Origin: Halotalea alkalilenta DSM 17697
Lineage (GTDB): Bacteria > Pseudomonadota > Gammaproteobacteria > Pseudomonadales > Halomonadaceae
NCBI RefSeq assembly: GCF_000621205.1
Contig: NZ_JHYY01000014.1
Location: 1-64,000 of the forward strand
Direction: 5' to 3'
DNA: 64,000 bases
In this document: positions 9,457-17,728 of the stretch, piece by piece
Layout of the letters: each line of letters opens with the position of its first letter
How positions within the stretch are numbered: position 1 is the first letter of the stretch
Notes under the pieces: generated by a model
Database searches by the model: none
Told to the model about the DNA's origin: nothing
The model's input: the letters and a program-made list of their open reading frames with translations, nothing else
Made by a program: the position numbers and the translations under genes

Positions 9457-10161
9457 GTGATCAATAAGACCAAGGTGCTCATCGTCGAGGACAACACCGA
9501 ACTGGCGGAGAATCTATATGAATTCCTCGGAGAAGAGGAGTATGAGCTAGACCTTGCACAGGGTGGCATGACGGCGCTGCATCTGCTGGACACCCAGGTC
9601 TACGATGTCGTCGTACTCGACGTCATGATACCTGGCCTGTCGGGCTTCGAGATTTGCCGCAGGCTGCGCAAGGACATGAATAACCAAACCCCGATCATAT
9701 TCATGACTGCCAAAGGGACCATCGAGGATAAGGAAGAAGGCTACCTGAGCGGCGGTGACGATTACCTGGTCAAACCCTTTCCCCTGCGCGAACTGGCCTT
9801 GCGTATCAATGCGCTTCATCGACGCAGGCATCATGATGCGCAGCCACTGCGAGCGAAATCGCTGAGGTTCAATCCAGGCAATCTGGAAGTTCGACTGAAT
9901 GGAGGGCAAGCGATCGCGCTGTCGGGGCTCGCCGCGCATATATTCGAGGCCTTGATCCGAAGCTATCCCGATTTCGTTTCCTATGACTCACTCAGCTCGA
10001 GGTTGTGGCCCGGACGCGATGTCGATGCCAACACCCTGCGAACCCATATCTATATGCTGCGCAAGCAATTACAGGATGCTTATGGGCATTCGCTGATAAA
10101 GACCCTGCATGGCCGAGGATATATCCTGACGCCACCCGATCCTGATCAGGCCGAAAGCTGA
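9457..10161 (+). CDS. OmpR/PhoB-family response regulator
   Basis: A 234-residue response regulator with a receiver domain (acidic pair E11/D12, phospho-acceptor D55 in VVLDVMIPG, conserved T in FMTAKG, K in VKPFP) and a C-terminal winged-helix DNA-binding domain ending ANTLRTHIYMLRKQL and KTLHGRGYIL. The GTG at 9457 is chosen because GGAGG at 9447-9451 sits 5 bases upstream; the earlier TTG at 9436 would place that ribosome site inside the gene. It is the partner of the kinase at 8164-9411. Targets are unknown, although the divergent SdiA-regulated-type gene is an obvious candidate. Confidence 0.93.
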   Translation: MINKTKVLIVEDNTELAENLYEFLGEEEYELDLAQGGMTALHLLDTQVYDVVVLDVMIPGLSGFEICRRLRKDMNNQTPIIFMTAKGTIEDKEEGYLSGGDDYLVKPFPLRELALRINALHRRRHHDAQPLRAKSLRFNPGNLEVRLNGGQAIALSGLAAHIFEALIRSYPDFVSYDSLSSRLWPGRDVDANTLRTHIYMLRKQLQDAYGHSLIKTLHGRGYILTPPDPDQAES

Positions 10162-10242
10162 ATCAGGGATGCTGCTCGATCAACCAGCCTCTCATAGCCG
10201 GGAGTTAGCCAGCCGCCCGTTACGTAGCGGCCCTGTAAAGAA

Positions 10243-11427
10243 CTACATACCGGGTCGGGTGCCGCCATAGTCCGTACGCTTGTCCCGCCAAACGGCGTGG
10301 ACGTGGGGCTGGTCGGTGGAGTAAGCCGGGTCCATGGCCAGTTCGATCCATACCGAAGGCCCATCGATACGGACGTAGTCCCCGGTGCGAGTGAGCGAGG
10401 GCGAACCGGAAAAACTAAGATACGTGGTGTCGAGTTCACGCTCGTAGCGGGCAAGAATCAACTCAGCGTCCGCGTCGGCTATGTCATTCACGTACAGGCT
10501 GATCGCCTTCAGCAGCAGCGCGCGCTGCGTCTCGTTCAGCGACGCCGCTGCGATGCCCTCTACCCTGGCCGGGAAGTTCCAGTCCTTGTTCCTTACTTCG
10601 GGCCCTAACAGGAGCACTCTTTGACTCCTGCCAAGCTCGGCGGCGTCGATCTGGCCCCGGTCGAGCGAGGCAAGCAGCGAGACGAACGCCTCCCACTCGT
10701 CGCGCTGGGGCCGAATGGTGACCCCGTCGAGTTCGACGACAGTGTGGGGTTCGATCGCTCGGAACGAAGGCGTTGCCCCGACCAGCACCCCATCGCGGTA
10801 AGTATTGGTCAGCGCGAGGTGGTGTCCGCCGAACTGAAGCTGCCAAATGCCGCTGTCCGACGGCGCCCCCAGGAACGCGATGTAGAAATTGCCCCTGCCG
10901 TAACCCTCTCGGCCGCCGTTGCGACGAATCCAATCGTCCATCGCGAGGTGCTGCTGGATTTCATCGAAACCTTCGTCACCGCCGCTGCCGGTAGCCGCCG
11001 CAAGCAGCGCGTCCAGGGCATTCCATTGCGCATCGGAAAGCGTCCCCAAGGCCAGCCCGAGCCGAGCCTGACGCTGGCGCAGCCCCCATTGGGGAAAGGT
11101 GTGCCACCTCGCGGCGTTGTCGAAGGTGTACGCCTGGATCAGGGCGGCGCGCTGCTCATCGTCGAGCGTCGCCATGAAGGCACGCGCCCGATCGAGCACC
11201 TCCGCGCCGGAGCCAATTGGAGCGCCGAAAGCCAAGCCGCCGTCAGCGCCGCCGGCTTGCGACGTGGCCGCCGGACCGACGCCCTCGGCGGCGGCATACA
11301 CGCCCGAACCCAGCAGCGAGATGACCGCGCCCGCCAGCAGCCTGCGGGGTATCAAGGCACAGGAAGCCCTGCGCGGGTGTCCGATCGAGGCGCAGATCCT
11401 GCGCGTCAGGAGGTTTTCCAGCTTCAT
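10243..11427 (-). CDS. DUF3500 secreted protein
   Basis: A 394-residue protein of the DUF3500 family, recognised by WQLQFGGHHLALTNTY at about 196-211 and the DxDAELILARYER / YVRIDGPSVWIEL C-terminal blocks. The N-terminus has an arginine-rich region followed by a hydrophobic stretch (RRLLAGAVISLLGSGVYAAAEG), consistent with export by Sec or possibly Tat. The biochemical role of the family is not established. Its ATG overlaps the TGA of the upstream SDR gene in the minus-strand direction (ATGA), so the two are probably translated together; the O-methyltransferase gene further upstream probably shares the transcript. Confidence 0.82.
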   Translation of the reverse strand: MKLENLLTRRICASIGHPRRASCALIPRRLLAGAVISLLGSGVYAAAEGVGPAATSQAGGADGGLAFGAPIGSGAEVLDRARAFMATLDDEQRAALIQAYTFDNAARWHTFPQWGLRQRQARLGLALGTLSDAQWNALDALLAAATGSGGDEGFDEIQQHLAMDDWIRRNGGREGYGRGNFYIAFLGAPSDSGIWQLQFGGHHLALTNTYRDGVLVGATPSFRAIEPHTVVELDGVTIRPQRDEWEAFVSLLASLDRGQIDAAELGRSQRVLLLGPEVRNKDWNFPARVEGIAAASLNETQRALLLKAISLYVNDIADADAELILARYERELDTTYLSFSGSPSLTRTGDYVRIDGPSVWIELAMDPAYSTDQPHVHAVWRDKRTDYGGTRPGM

Positions 11428-12332
11428 CGCGGGCCTTCTGGGGTGGAAGGCGCTTGGATCGATTGGGCCTTTGCGTAGTAGCCGGGCTGGTCGAGGTCGG
11501 CGAGCAGGTCGGGGCCTTGCGGCATCCAGCCCAGCATCTCTCGGGTGCGTGCGCTGGATACCGACATATCCGCGCCCGCCATGTTGGCGAATCCGCCGAA
11601 ATGCTCACGCCCGCGCGATTCGACCGGCAGGCCGAGGCGGCGGCCGATCACTTCGGCAATCGCTTTGAACGGCACCGACTCGTCGGCCACCACGTGGTAG
11701 GCCTGCTCGGTCACACCCTGCTCCAGCACAAGGCGATAGGCGCGCGCGGCATCCTGCCGATACACGCCGGACCAGCAGTTCTGACCTTCGCCGATGTAGG
11801 CCGACACTCCCGTCTCCTGCGCCAGCCGGATCAGGGTCAGGATGAACCCGCGATCGCCAAGCCCATGCACCGAAGGAGCGAGGCGGACGGTCGCCGCGCG
11901 CACGCCGCGTCGAGTCAAGGCCAGTGCGGTCGCGTCCGACTTTCGCAAGCCGGTCGCAGCGGGTGGGTCGGACTCGATCGCACCGCGGGCCAGCCCCGAG
12001 AGGCCCGAGGTGACGACCAGCGGGCGACCGGATCCGCGCAGCGCGCTTCCGAGCGCCTCGATCACGCGACGATCCTGCTGCGCGTTCTCGGCGAACTTGG
12101 AAAAATCATGATCGAACGCGGTATGGATCACCGCGTCCGCCGCCGCCGCGGCGTCGCGCAGGGCGTCGAGATCATCGAGCGTGGCGCGAACGACCTTCGC
12201 GCCGGTGGCGGCGAGCGCCGCGGCCTTGTCGTCGGAGCGTGCCAGGCCGGTGACCCGGTGGCCCGCCATCAGTAGGTCGTCGGTAACCGCCGAGCCGACC
12301 CAGCCGGTGGCTCCTGTTACGAATACGTGCAT
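11424..12332 (-). CDS. Extended SDR / NAD-dependent epimerase-like reductase
   Basis: A 302-residue Rossmann protein. The N-terminus MHVFVTGATGWVGSAV carries the TGxxGxxG nucleotide motif of extended or atypical short-chain dehydrogenases; a Thr-Ser region (LVVTSGLSG) occupies the catalytic serine position, but a clear YxxxK is not seen at the usual place, so a NmrA-like or reductase subtype is possible. The start at 12332 is preceded by GGGAGAAAG. It is followed with a 4-base overlap by the DUF3500 gene and preceded by an O-methyltransferase gene 113 bases upstream. The substrate is unknown. Confidence 0.8.
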   Translation of the reverse strand: MHVFVTGATGWVGSAVTDDLLMAGHRVTGLARSDDKAAALAATGAKVVRATLDDLDALRDAAAAADAVIHTAFDHDFSKFAENAQQDRRVIEALGSALRGSGRPLVVTSGLSGLARGAIESDPPAATGLRKSDATALALTRRGVRAATVRLAPSVHGLGDRGFILTLIRLAQETGVSAYIGEGQNCWSGVYRQDAARAYRLVLEQGVTEQAYHVVADESVPFKAIAEVIGRRLGLPVESRGREHFGGFANMAGADMSVSSARTREMLGWMPQGPDLLADLDQPGYYAKAQSIQAPSTPEGPR

Positions 12333-12445
12333 GGCTTTCTCCCGGAAATTCAGGATTGATGGCGAACAAGAAGCTCGTCGTGACCAAGGCAAGGCTTGCG
12401 TTTTGCTACCCTCGTCCGATCGCCGAGAGCAGAGCGGGGCTTGGT

Positions 12446-13105
12446 TCAGCCCACCCGCATGGAGAGTTCGACGTCCTGCGAAAACGGCACGGACAGGTAG
12501 CCGCTGGCCGGCGAACGCACTCGCGCCAGGTAGTCGGGGCTGTCGTCGGCGTTGTCGGCGACGATCAGCGCGCCCGGTCGCAGGCGGCTCTCCATCAGCG
12601 AGAGGATGTCGCCGTAAAGCGCCTTGGCGCCGTCGAGTAATAGCAGGTCGATGGTGTCGGGAAGATCGGTCGCCAGCGTCTTCAATGCATCTCCTTCACG
12701 AATCTCGACTAGATCTGCGAAACCGCCTTCGGCCACGTGCTCGCGCGCCCGCGCCACTTTCGAGGGCTCGAACTCGCTGCCGATCAAACGACCGCCGCCG
12801 TTGTCGCGCAGCGCTGCGGCCAGGTGCAACGTGGAGATGCCGAACGAGGTGCCGAACTCGACGACGCTGCGCGCACCGGTGCTGCGCGCCAGCAGGTAGA
12901 GCAGCGTCCCGGTTTCGCGCGACACGGGAAGCCAGAGATCCTTCAGCCGTCCATAGAAGTCGAGGTACTCGGTCTTGCTGTGAATCAGGCGCTCGCGCTC
13001 TTCGCGCGAGATTCCGGCCAGTGCCGGGCTGGTCGCCGCATCGGCCTGAGCGAACAGACGCTCGAGCAAGGGTGCCAGTGGTGAGGTGATCAGTGTGGCG
13101 GTCAT
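12446..13105 (-). CDS. Class I SAM-dependent O-methyltransferase
   Basis: A 219-residue protein of the CCoAMT-like O-methyltransferase family. The SAM site is seen as VVEFGTSFGISTLHLAAAL (motif I, about 80-98), the acidic residue ending motif II in LIGSEFEP, and LLLLDGAKALYGDIL with the aspartate used in metal and substrate binding. The family methylates catechol-type hydroxyls or small phenols; the real substrate is unknown. It is divergent from a TetR regulator, and a 22-bp operator-like sequence at 13153-13174 lies in its promoter. It is probably the first gene of a unit with the SDR and DUF3500 genes. Confidence 0.85.
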   Translation of the reverse strand: MTATLITSPLAPLLERLFAQADAATSPALAGISREERERLIHSKTEYLDFYGRLKDLWLPVSRETGTLLYLLARSTGARSVVEFGTSFGISTLHLAAALRDNGGGRLIGSEFEPSKVARAREHVAEGGFADLVEIREGDALKTLATDLPDTIDLLLLDGAKALYGDILSLMESRLRPGALIVADNADDSPDYLARVRSPASGYLSVPFSQDVELSMRVG

Positions 13106-13152
13106 GGCGGTGTCCGGTCCGAGGTCGAGCGCCCCGCTAGGGGCCAGGCTTG

Positions 13153-13174
13153 AACGTGATCAATTCATCGCATT
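13153..13174. promoter_or_regulatory. Probable TetR operator 1 (O-methyltransferase promoter)
   Basis: Half-sites AACGTGAT (13153-13160) and ATCGCATT (13167-13174) are separated by six bases CAATTC. The arrangement matches the operator at 13455-13476 in 18 of 22 positions, including the identical right half-site. It lies 48 bases upstream of the O-methyltransferase start. Confidence 0.6.
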
Positions 13175-13454
13175 TGAATGAATGATACGACCAGACATCC
13201 GGCTTCGATATTCGCATTGGAGGTCGCGTTTTCCTGCCTCGCGCCATCCAATTAATCATTTGATTTGTAGATGTTTCATTCGTAAAAAGACGGTCTTTCG
13301 GGGTCGTTTAGGCGGCATGGCTCAGGTTTTCATTCAACAAAAGCGGACCCACGATAGCGCGGCACTACGGCGCCTCTGGACCACGCCAGGCTGTAGGTGG
13401 GATTGCAGCGCTCATGCGAGTGGCCCGGTTGAGGTATCGACCACCCCGATCTAG

Positions 13455-13476
13455 AATGCGATCAATCAATCGCATT
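13455..13476. promoter_or_regulatory. Probable TetR operator 2 (tetR promoter)
   Basis: A perfect inverted repeat: AATGCGAT (13455-13462) and ATCGCATT (13469-13476) around the six bases CAATCA. It lies about 80 bases upstream of the tetR start at 13558, a usual place for an autoregulatory operator. The 13106-13557 interval contains no gene apart from these two sites. Confidence 0.65.
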
Positions 13477-13557
13477 GATAGCGTGATCGATCCGCTGCTC
13501 ACTCTGTCTACTCGCCATGGTTTTCTACTCGCCGTGGTCTTCGCGCCCGATGCCCCC

Positions 13558-14190
13558 ATGACCAACCAAACTCGCCCCCAGATTTCCTCTCGAAAGCAAC
13601 CCAAGCAGGCCCGCTCGACCGAGCTGGTCGCGGCGATCCTGCAAGCGGCGGTTCAAGTCCTGGCCGAGGAAGGCGCCACCCGTTTCACCACCGCCCGGGT
13701 CGCCGAGAAGGCCGGGGTCAGCATCGGCTCAGTCTATCAATACTTCCCGAACAAGGCGGCGATTCTCTTCCAGCTCCAGGCCGACGAATGGAGACGGACG
13801 TCCGACATGCTGCGCGACATCCTCGAGGATGCCGGGACACCGGCGCTCGATCGCCTGCGCGCCCTAGTCCATGCCTTCATCCATTCGGAGTGCGACGAGG
13901 CGAAGATACGTGTGGCCCTCAATGATGCAGCCCCGCTCTATCGCGACGCCCCCGAGGCGCGGCAAGCGCGCGCCTCGGCTGACCGGGCCCTCGAACGGTT
14001 CATGGAGGAGCTGCTGCCCAACGTATCCGCCGTCACCCGAGCACTGGCGGGAGGGCTGATCACCACCACCTTCAGCGTGGTGGGCAAGCGCTTTTCGCAA
14101 ACGCCCCGGACTCGAGCGGAGATCGACACCTATGCCGATGCGATGGCCGACATGTTTTGCGCCTATCTGAAAAGTCTCGATAACGGCTAG
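13558..14190 (+). CDS. TetR/AcrR-family transcriptional regulator
   Basis: A 210-residue repressor-type protein. The N-terminal helix-turn-helix reads RFTTARVAEKAGVSIGSVYQ followed by YFPNKAAILFQL, the TetR signature; the C-terminal ligand and dimer domain is the TetR_C type ending ADMFCAYLKSL. The ATG at 13558 matches the normal family length; upstream in-frame sequence would add 48 unconserved residues over the operator. It is divergent from the O-methyltransferase-SDR-DUF3500 group, and twin 22-bp operators in the shared promoter suggest it controls both directions. The ligand is unknown. Confidence 0.88.
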   Translation: MTNQTRPQISSRKQPKQARSTELVAAILQAAVQVLAEEGATRFTTARVAEKAGVSIGSVYQYFPNKAAILFQLQADEWRRTSDMLRDILEDAGTPALDRLRALVHAFIHSECDEAKIRVALNDAAPLYRDAPEARQARASADRALERFMEELLPNVSAVTRALAGGLITTTFSVVGKRFSQTPRTRAEIDTYADAMADMFCAYLKSLDNG

Positions 14191-14221
14191 TACGCGACTC
14201 AGCGAGCCTGCAGGAAGTCGC

Positions 14222-14341
14222 TCACCGCCGCTGAACCGCATGGCCAGCTCGTAGAGCAGCGCAGAGACATCGGTGGCGCGGTAGGACGGCCAGCGCCAGT
14301 GTGGCGCCAAGCAGCAGCGTGTTGAGAACACCTCGAAACAT
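14222..14341 (-). pseudogene. Possible remnant of a small exported protein
   Basis: A 39-codon frame starts MFRGVLNTLLLGATLALAV, a signal-peptide-like sequence, and then runs into LPRHRC and a stop. A neighbouring frame over the same bases reads YRATDVSALLYELAMRFS, which looks more protein-like than the continuation in frame, so a frameshift in a small gene is possible. There is no good ribosome site. The rest of the 14191-14412 gap shows nothing else. Confidence 0.2.
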
Positions 14342-14412
14342 GGGAGTGAGGTCCCGTTGGGTTGGGAGAAGAGCGCAAGCGATATGAACATGCGCTCGGG
14401 TGGGGCGCCGGC

Positions 14413-15624
14413 TCAGTGCCCGGCGGAGTGGGTCCGCGGGCCGGGACGGAACCCGTGCGCCTTCGCCGACCATGCGATCAGCAAGCCGATCGCCAGCAGC
14501 ACGATCAGCGCCCAGGGAAAGGTGTGGGCGCCCCAGCGGTCGAGCAGCACACCGCCCAGGATGCCACCACCGGCGATCACGCTGTTCCAGGCGACTACGT
14601 TCATCGATAGCGCCACATCGGCACCGTCGCCGGCGGTGTCGGCCAGCGCGGTCTGCAAAAGGGTCGCGGCACCGCCGAAGGTCAGTCCCCATACCGCCAC
14701 GCCGATGTAGACCGCGGCCGGGACGGTCGCCAGCCAGATGAACAGCAGCGAGACGATGAAAAATGTCGCCAGGCAGGCGAGCACGGCGCTGCGCAGGTGG
14801 CGCTCGACGAGACGACCGATCAGCCCGATTCCCATCAGCGCGGCGGCACCGAACACCAGCAGAATGACGTCGACGCGATCGAGCAGCCCGGCCTGCGCCA
14901 CGAACGGCGCGACATAGGTGTAGAGAATGTTATGCGCCAGCATCCAGGCCATGACCGTGGCGAGTACAGGGCGTACGCCGGGCGTGGTGAACACCTTGCG
15001 CAACGCCATGCGCTCGCGCCCGGACTGGCCGGGGTAATCGGGCACCTTGGCCAACACCCAGACGATGAGCACCAGGGTCAGCGCGGAAATGATGCCGAAA
15101 GCGCTTCGCCAACCCACGGCGCCGCCCAGCCAGGTCCCCAGCGGCACGCCGAGCGAAAGCGCGATGGGCGTGCCGATCATCGCGACCGCCATCGCCCGAC
15201 CCTGCTGGTGCGGCTGCACCATGCGCCTTGCGTAGCCGGCCAGCAGGCTCCAGGCCAGCCCCGCCGCAACGCCTGCGAAGAAGCGCGCCGCCAGGGTCAG
15301 CCAGTAGTTCGACGACAGCGCGGTGATCGAGTTGAACACCAGGAAGCCTAAGATCGTCAGCAGCAGCACGCTGCGCCGCCGCCAGCCGCGGGTGGCGATG
15401 GTCAGCGGAATGGCCGCCAGTACCGAGCCGAACGCATAAGCGGTCACGGTCTGCCCGGCCAGCGAGGCGCTCACGTCCAATCCTTGGGATATCTGCGGCA
15501 GCAGGCCGGCGGGGAGCGTTTCGGTGACGATGCAGATGAAGCCGGTCATCGCCAACGCCAGCAGGGCGGCGAGTGGCAGCCGTTCAGTCGTCGCCTCAGC
15601 GGTGGAAGAAGTTGGAGAACTCAC
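14413..15624 (-). CDS. MFS transporter (DHA1, AraJ/NepI-like exporter)
   Basis: A 403-residue major facilitator protein with about 12 transmembrane segments. It resembles the drug/sugar/purine-ribonucleoside efflux branch: LPAGLLPQISQGLDVS after helix 1, TAYAFGSVLAAIPLT, then the loop GWRRRSVLL and RFFAGVAAGLAWSLLAGYA in helix 4. The GTG at 15624 is chosen because AAGGA lies just upstream; the longer frame would add a non-conserved leader across the promoter. It is divergent from a TetR regulator at 15840, and three related palindromes lie between them, so it is probably repressed by that protein and induced by its export substrate. Confidence 0.87.
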   Translation of the reverse strand: MSSPTSSTAEATTERLPLAALLALAMTGFICIVTETLPAGLLPQISQGLDVSASLAGQTVTAYAFGSVLAAIPLTIATRGWRRRSVLLLTILGFLVFNSITALSSNYWLTLAARFFAGVAAGLAWSLLAGYARRMVQPHQQGRAMAVAMIGTPIALSLGVPLGTWLGGAVGWRSAFGIISALTLVLIVWVLAKVPDYPGQSGRERMALRKVFTTPGVRPVLATVMAWMLAHNILYTYVAPFVAQAGLLDRVDVILLVFGAAALMGIGLIGRLVERHLRSAVLACLATFFIVSLLFIWLATVPAAVYIGVAVWGLTFGGAATLLQTALADTAGDGADVALSMNVVAWNSVIAGGGILGGVLLDRWGAHTFPWALIVLLAIGLLIAWSAKAHGFRPGPRTHSAGH

Positions 15625-15680
15625 GTTTTTTCCTTGAGGTGATCTAGCGTTCCAGGGCGATGCGAAAATCCCAACATAAA

Positions 15681-15692
15681 TACCGATCGGTA
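15681..15692. promoter_or_regulatory. TetR operator candidate A (MFS side)
   Basis: The perfect 12-bp palindrome TACCGATCGGTA, 57 bases upstream of the MFS start. It aligns with two related sites at 15750-15761 and 15802-15813. Confidence 0.6.
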
Positions 15693-15749
15693 CATATATG
15701 AACGAAAAGTATCCGTATCCACAGGCGCAGAGAAATCGACCAACATACG

Positions 15750-15761
15750 TATCGAACGATA
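15750..15761. promoter_or_regulatory. TetR operator candidate B (middle)
   Basis: TATCGAACGATA, with arms extending to GTATCG and CGATAC (15749-15762) around a two-base centre. It lies midway between the divergent MFS and tetR genes. Confidence 0.6.
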
Positions 15762-15801
15762 CAAATGTAGGAAGCGGGCCGGCGGTTGTCAACGATTTAT
15801 G

Positions 15802-15813
15802 TATCGATTAGTA
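15802..15813. promoter_or_regulatory. TetR operator candidate C (tetR side)
   Basis: TATCGATTAGTA, matching the left half of site B exactly and the right half of sites A and B partially. It lies 26 bases before the tetR start, overlapping the likely leader, as expected for autoregulation. Confidence 0.5.
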
Positions 15814-15839
15814 TTTATATCGCAAGAAAGGAGTGCACC

Positions 15840-16481
15840 ATGGCGCAAATGGGCAGACCACGCACCTTCGATCGAGACGCGGCGATCGAACAAGCGCTGC
15901 ACCTGTTCTGGGAACAGGGCTACGAATCCACCTCGCTTAGCCAGCTGAAGGCCGCCATCGGCGGCGGCATCTCGGCGCCCAGCTTCTATGCGGCCTTCGG
16001 ATCCAAGCAAGCGCTCTACCAGGAGTGTACGGCGCGCTACCTGGCCACCTACGCACAGGTCACCGAATGCCTGTGGGATACGGCGCTCGCGCCCAGGGAA
16101 GCACTGGCGCTGGCGCTCAGGCGTTCGGCCCGAATGCAGTGCGAACGCGGGCATCCCAAAGGCTGCATGGTCGGCCTGGGCGTGATGAGCGCACCCTCCC
16201 CCGAGCTCGCCGCCGTCACGAAACCGCTGACCCGCTCACGCGCACGCACTCGCGCCGGCATCAAGGCCTGCATCGAAAGGGCCATCACCGAGGGTGAACT
16301 CAAGAGTGATACCGATCCGAGTGCGCTGAGCACCGTGTTCGACAGCTTCCTGATCGGCCTCTCCACCCTCGCCAGGGACGGTGTCGGACTCCGGGCCATG
16401 GAGGCGGCCATCTCCCAGGTCATGGGTATCTGGGACCTGCATTCGACCCGGCAAGATCTCGAGCAACCCCCGAGGACATAG
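15840..16481 (+). CDS. TetR/AcrR-family regulator of the divergent MFS gene
   Basis: A 213-residue TetR protein beginning MAQMGRPRTFDRDAAIEQAL. The DNA-binding region continues HLFWEQGYESTSLSQLKAAI and SAPSFYAAFGSKQALY, typical of the AcrR/YxaF branch, and the C-terminal domain contains the CERGHPKGCMVGLG block of that branch. ATG 15840 has AAGGAG at 15827-15832. It is divergent from the exporter at 14413-15624 with three operator-like palindromes between them. The inducer is unknown. Confidence 0.9.
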   Translation: MAQMGRPRTFDRDAAIEQALHLFWEQGYESTSLSQLKAAIGGGISAPSFYAAFGSKQALYQECTARYLATYAQVTECLWDTALAPREALALALRRSARMQCERGHPKGCMVGLGVMSAPSPELAAVTKPLTRSRARTRAGIKACIERAITEGELKSDTDPSALSTVFDSFLIGLSTLARDGVGLRAMEAAISQVMGIWDLHSTRQDLEQPPRT

Positions 16482-16607
16482 CCCGCAGGCGCGATATCCG
16501 CACCGCTTACGCCGTAAGTGGCCACTAGGCCGGATCCACCGGGTCGAACATGACGCCGCCGTTCTCATCAGCCCCCGCACGCCCCGAAGGCGACGAGACC
16601 CGGCGTC

Positions 16608-17570
16608 TCACTGCGTGGCGAAGGCGTCGATTCCGGTCAGCTCGGCGGACAGCGCCCAGAGGCGTTCGGCTTGCTCGGGGTCGGCCGCATGGGGCCGGAC
16701 ACCGACCAGGGCGGGCGATTCGCTTTCATTCAGCAAAGCGATCTCGCAGTCCTCGCAATACACGCCGCCGATGCCCGCCAGCTGCGTGGATGTCGCGGCC
16801 CATACCTGGGTCGCCGCGCCTTGCTGCGGCGTCTTGAAGGTCGGATCGGCGAGATTTCCATCGGCATCGATCCAGCCGGCGTCGACCATCTCGTCCTTCG
16901 TCAGGTGACGCTGGAGCGGGGTGAGAATCGAGCCGGGATGCAGGGAGAACGCCCGCACACCCTCACGCTGGCCCAGTCGATCCAGATGGATGGCGAACAG
17001 CGCATTGGCGGTCTTCGACTGCCCATAGGCCAGCCATTTGTCGTAGCCACGCTCGAATTGCACGTCGTCCCAGCGGATTCCCGACAGGTGATGCCCCGCC
17101 GACGAGACGGCCACGACCCGGGCACCGCCCTTGAGCGCCGGCCAGAGCAGATTGACCAGTGCATAGTGACCCAGATGATTGGTGGCGAACTGCGCCTCCC
17201 AGCCGGGCCCGAGACGGGTTTCGGGAGCGGCCATGATGCCCGCGCTCATGACCAGGATATCGATGTGTCGGCCGCTTTCTAGAAAACGCCGGGCGAAGTC
17301 GCGCACGCTTGCCAGCTCGGACAAATCCAAGCGTTCGACTTCGATGTTGGCGATATCGCGGGTCTTCGCACGCGCGGCTTGTTCATCGCGCGCGGCGACG
17401 ATGACGCGCGCGCCGGCGCCGGCAAGCGCTCGTGAGGTTTCGAGCCCCAGGCCGGAATGTCCGCCGGTGACGATGACGGTGAGGTTGGAAAGATCGCGTC
17501 CTTCCAGCACTTCTTGCGCGGTGGTGGTAGCTCCGAAACCGGAGCCAATGGGTGTCTGTAAAGTAGTCAT
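16608..17570 (-). CDS. Short-chain dehydrogenase/reductase (retinol-dehydrogenase-like)
   Basis: A 320-residue classical SDR. The cofactor site VIVTGGHSGLGLETSRAL is at about 33-50, NNAG is replaced by VMSAGIM, the catalytic serine lies in VVAVSSAGHHLSG and the YxxxK motif is YGQSKTANALFA. Arginine residues after the second strand (AARDEQ) favour NADP(H). The ATG at 17570 has AGGAG upstream. It is the last gene of a short minus-strand unit led by the SDR at 17725, both divergent from a LysR regulator. The substrate is unknown. Confidence 0.87.
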   Translation of the reverse strand: MTTLQTPIGSGFGATTTAQEVLEGRDLSNLTVIVTGGHSGLGLETSRALAGAGARVIVAARDEQAARAKTRDIANIEVERLDLSELASVRDFARRFLESGRHIDILVMSAGIMAAPETRLGPGWEAQFATNHLGHYALVNLLWPALKGGARVVAVSSAGHHLSGIRWDDVQFERGYDKWLAYGQSKTANALFAIHLDRLGQREGVRAFSLHPGSILTPLQRHLTKDEMVDAGWIDADGNLADPTFKTPQQGAATQVWAATSTQLAGIGGVYCEDCEIALLNESESPALVGVRPHAADPEQAERLWALSAELTGIDAFATQ

Positions 17571-17614
17571 GAGGTAACTCCTAGCAAGCGTTGTGCAGCC
17601 TCGTCGGAAGCGCG

Positions 17615-17728
17615 TCAATACGCATCGGGGGCCAGCGAGTCGGGCACGAAACGCGGGAAGGTCGCCGCGATTTCGCGCGCTTCCGGCGCGACGAGAGCGA
17701 GAGTGGCCGTGGCCCTGGCCTCGTTCAT
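17615..17728 (-). CDS. Small 37-residue ORF coupled to the upstream SDR
   Basis: An ATG overlapping the TGA of the SDR at 17725 (ATGA) opens a 37-codon frame that begins MNEARATATL and ends SLAPDAY before TGA at 17615-17617. It sits between two SDR genes of the same strand. It has no recognisable domain. It may be a real small protein, or the stub of a larger gene truncated when the two SDR genes came together; the ATGA junction favours translation. Confidence 0.35.
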   Translation of the reverse strand: MNEARATATLALVAPEAREIAATFPRFVPDSLAPDAY

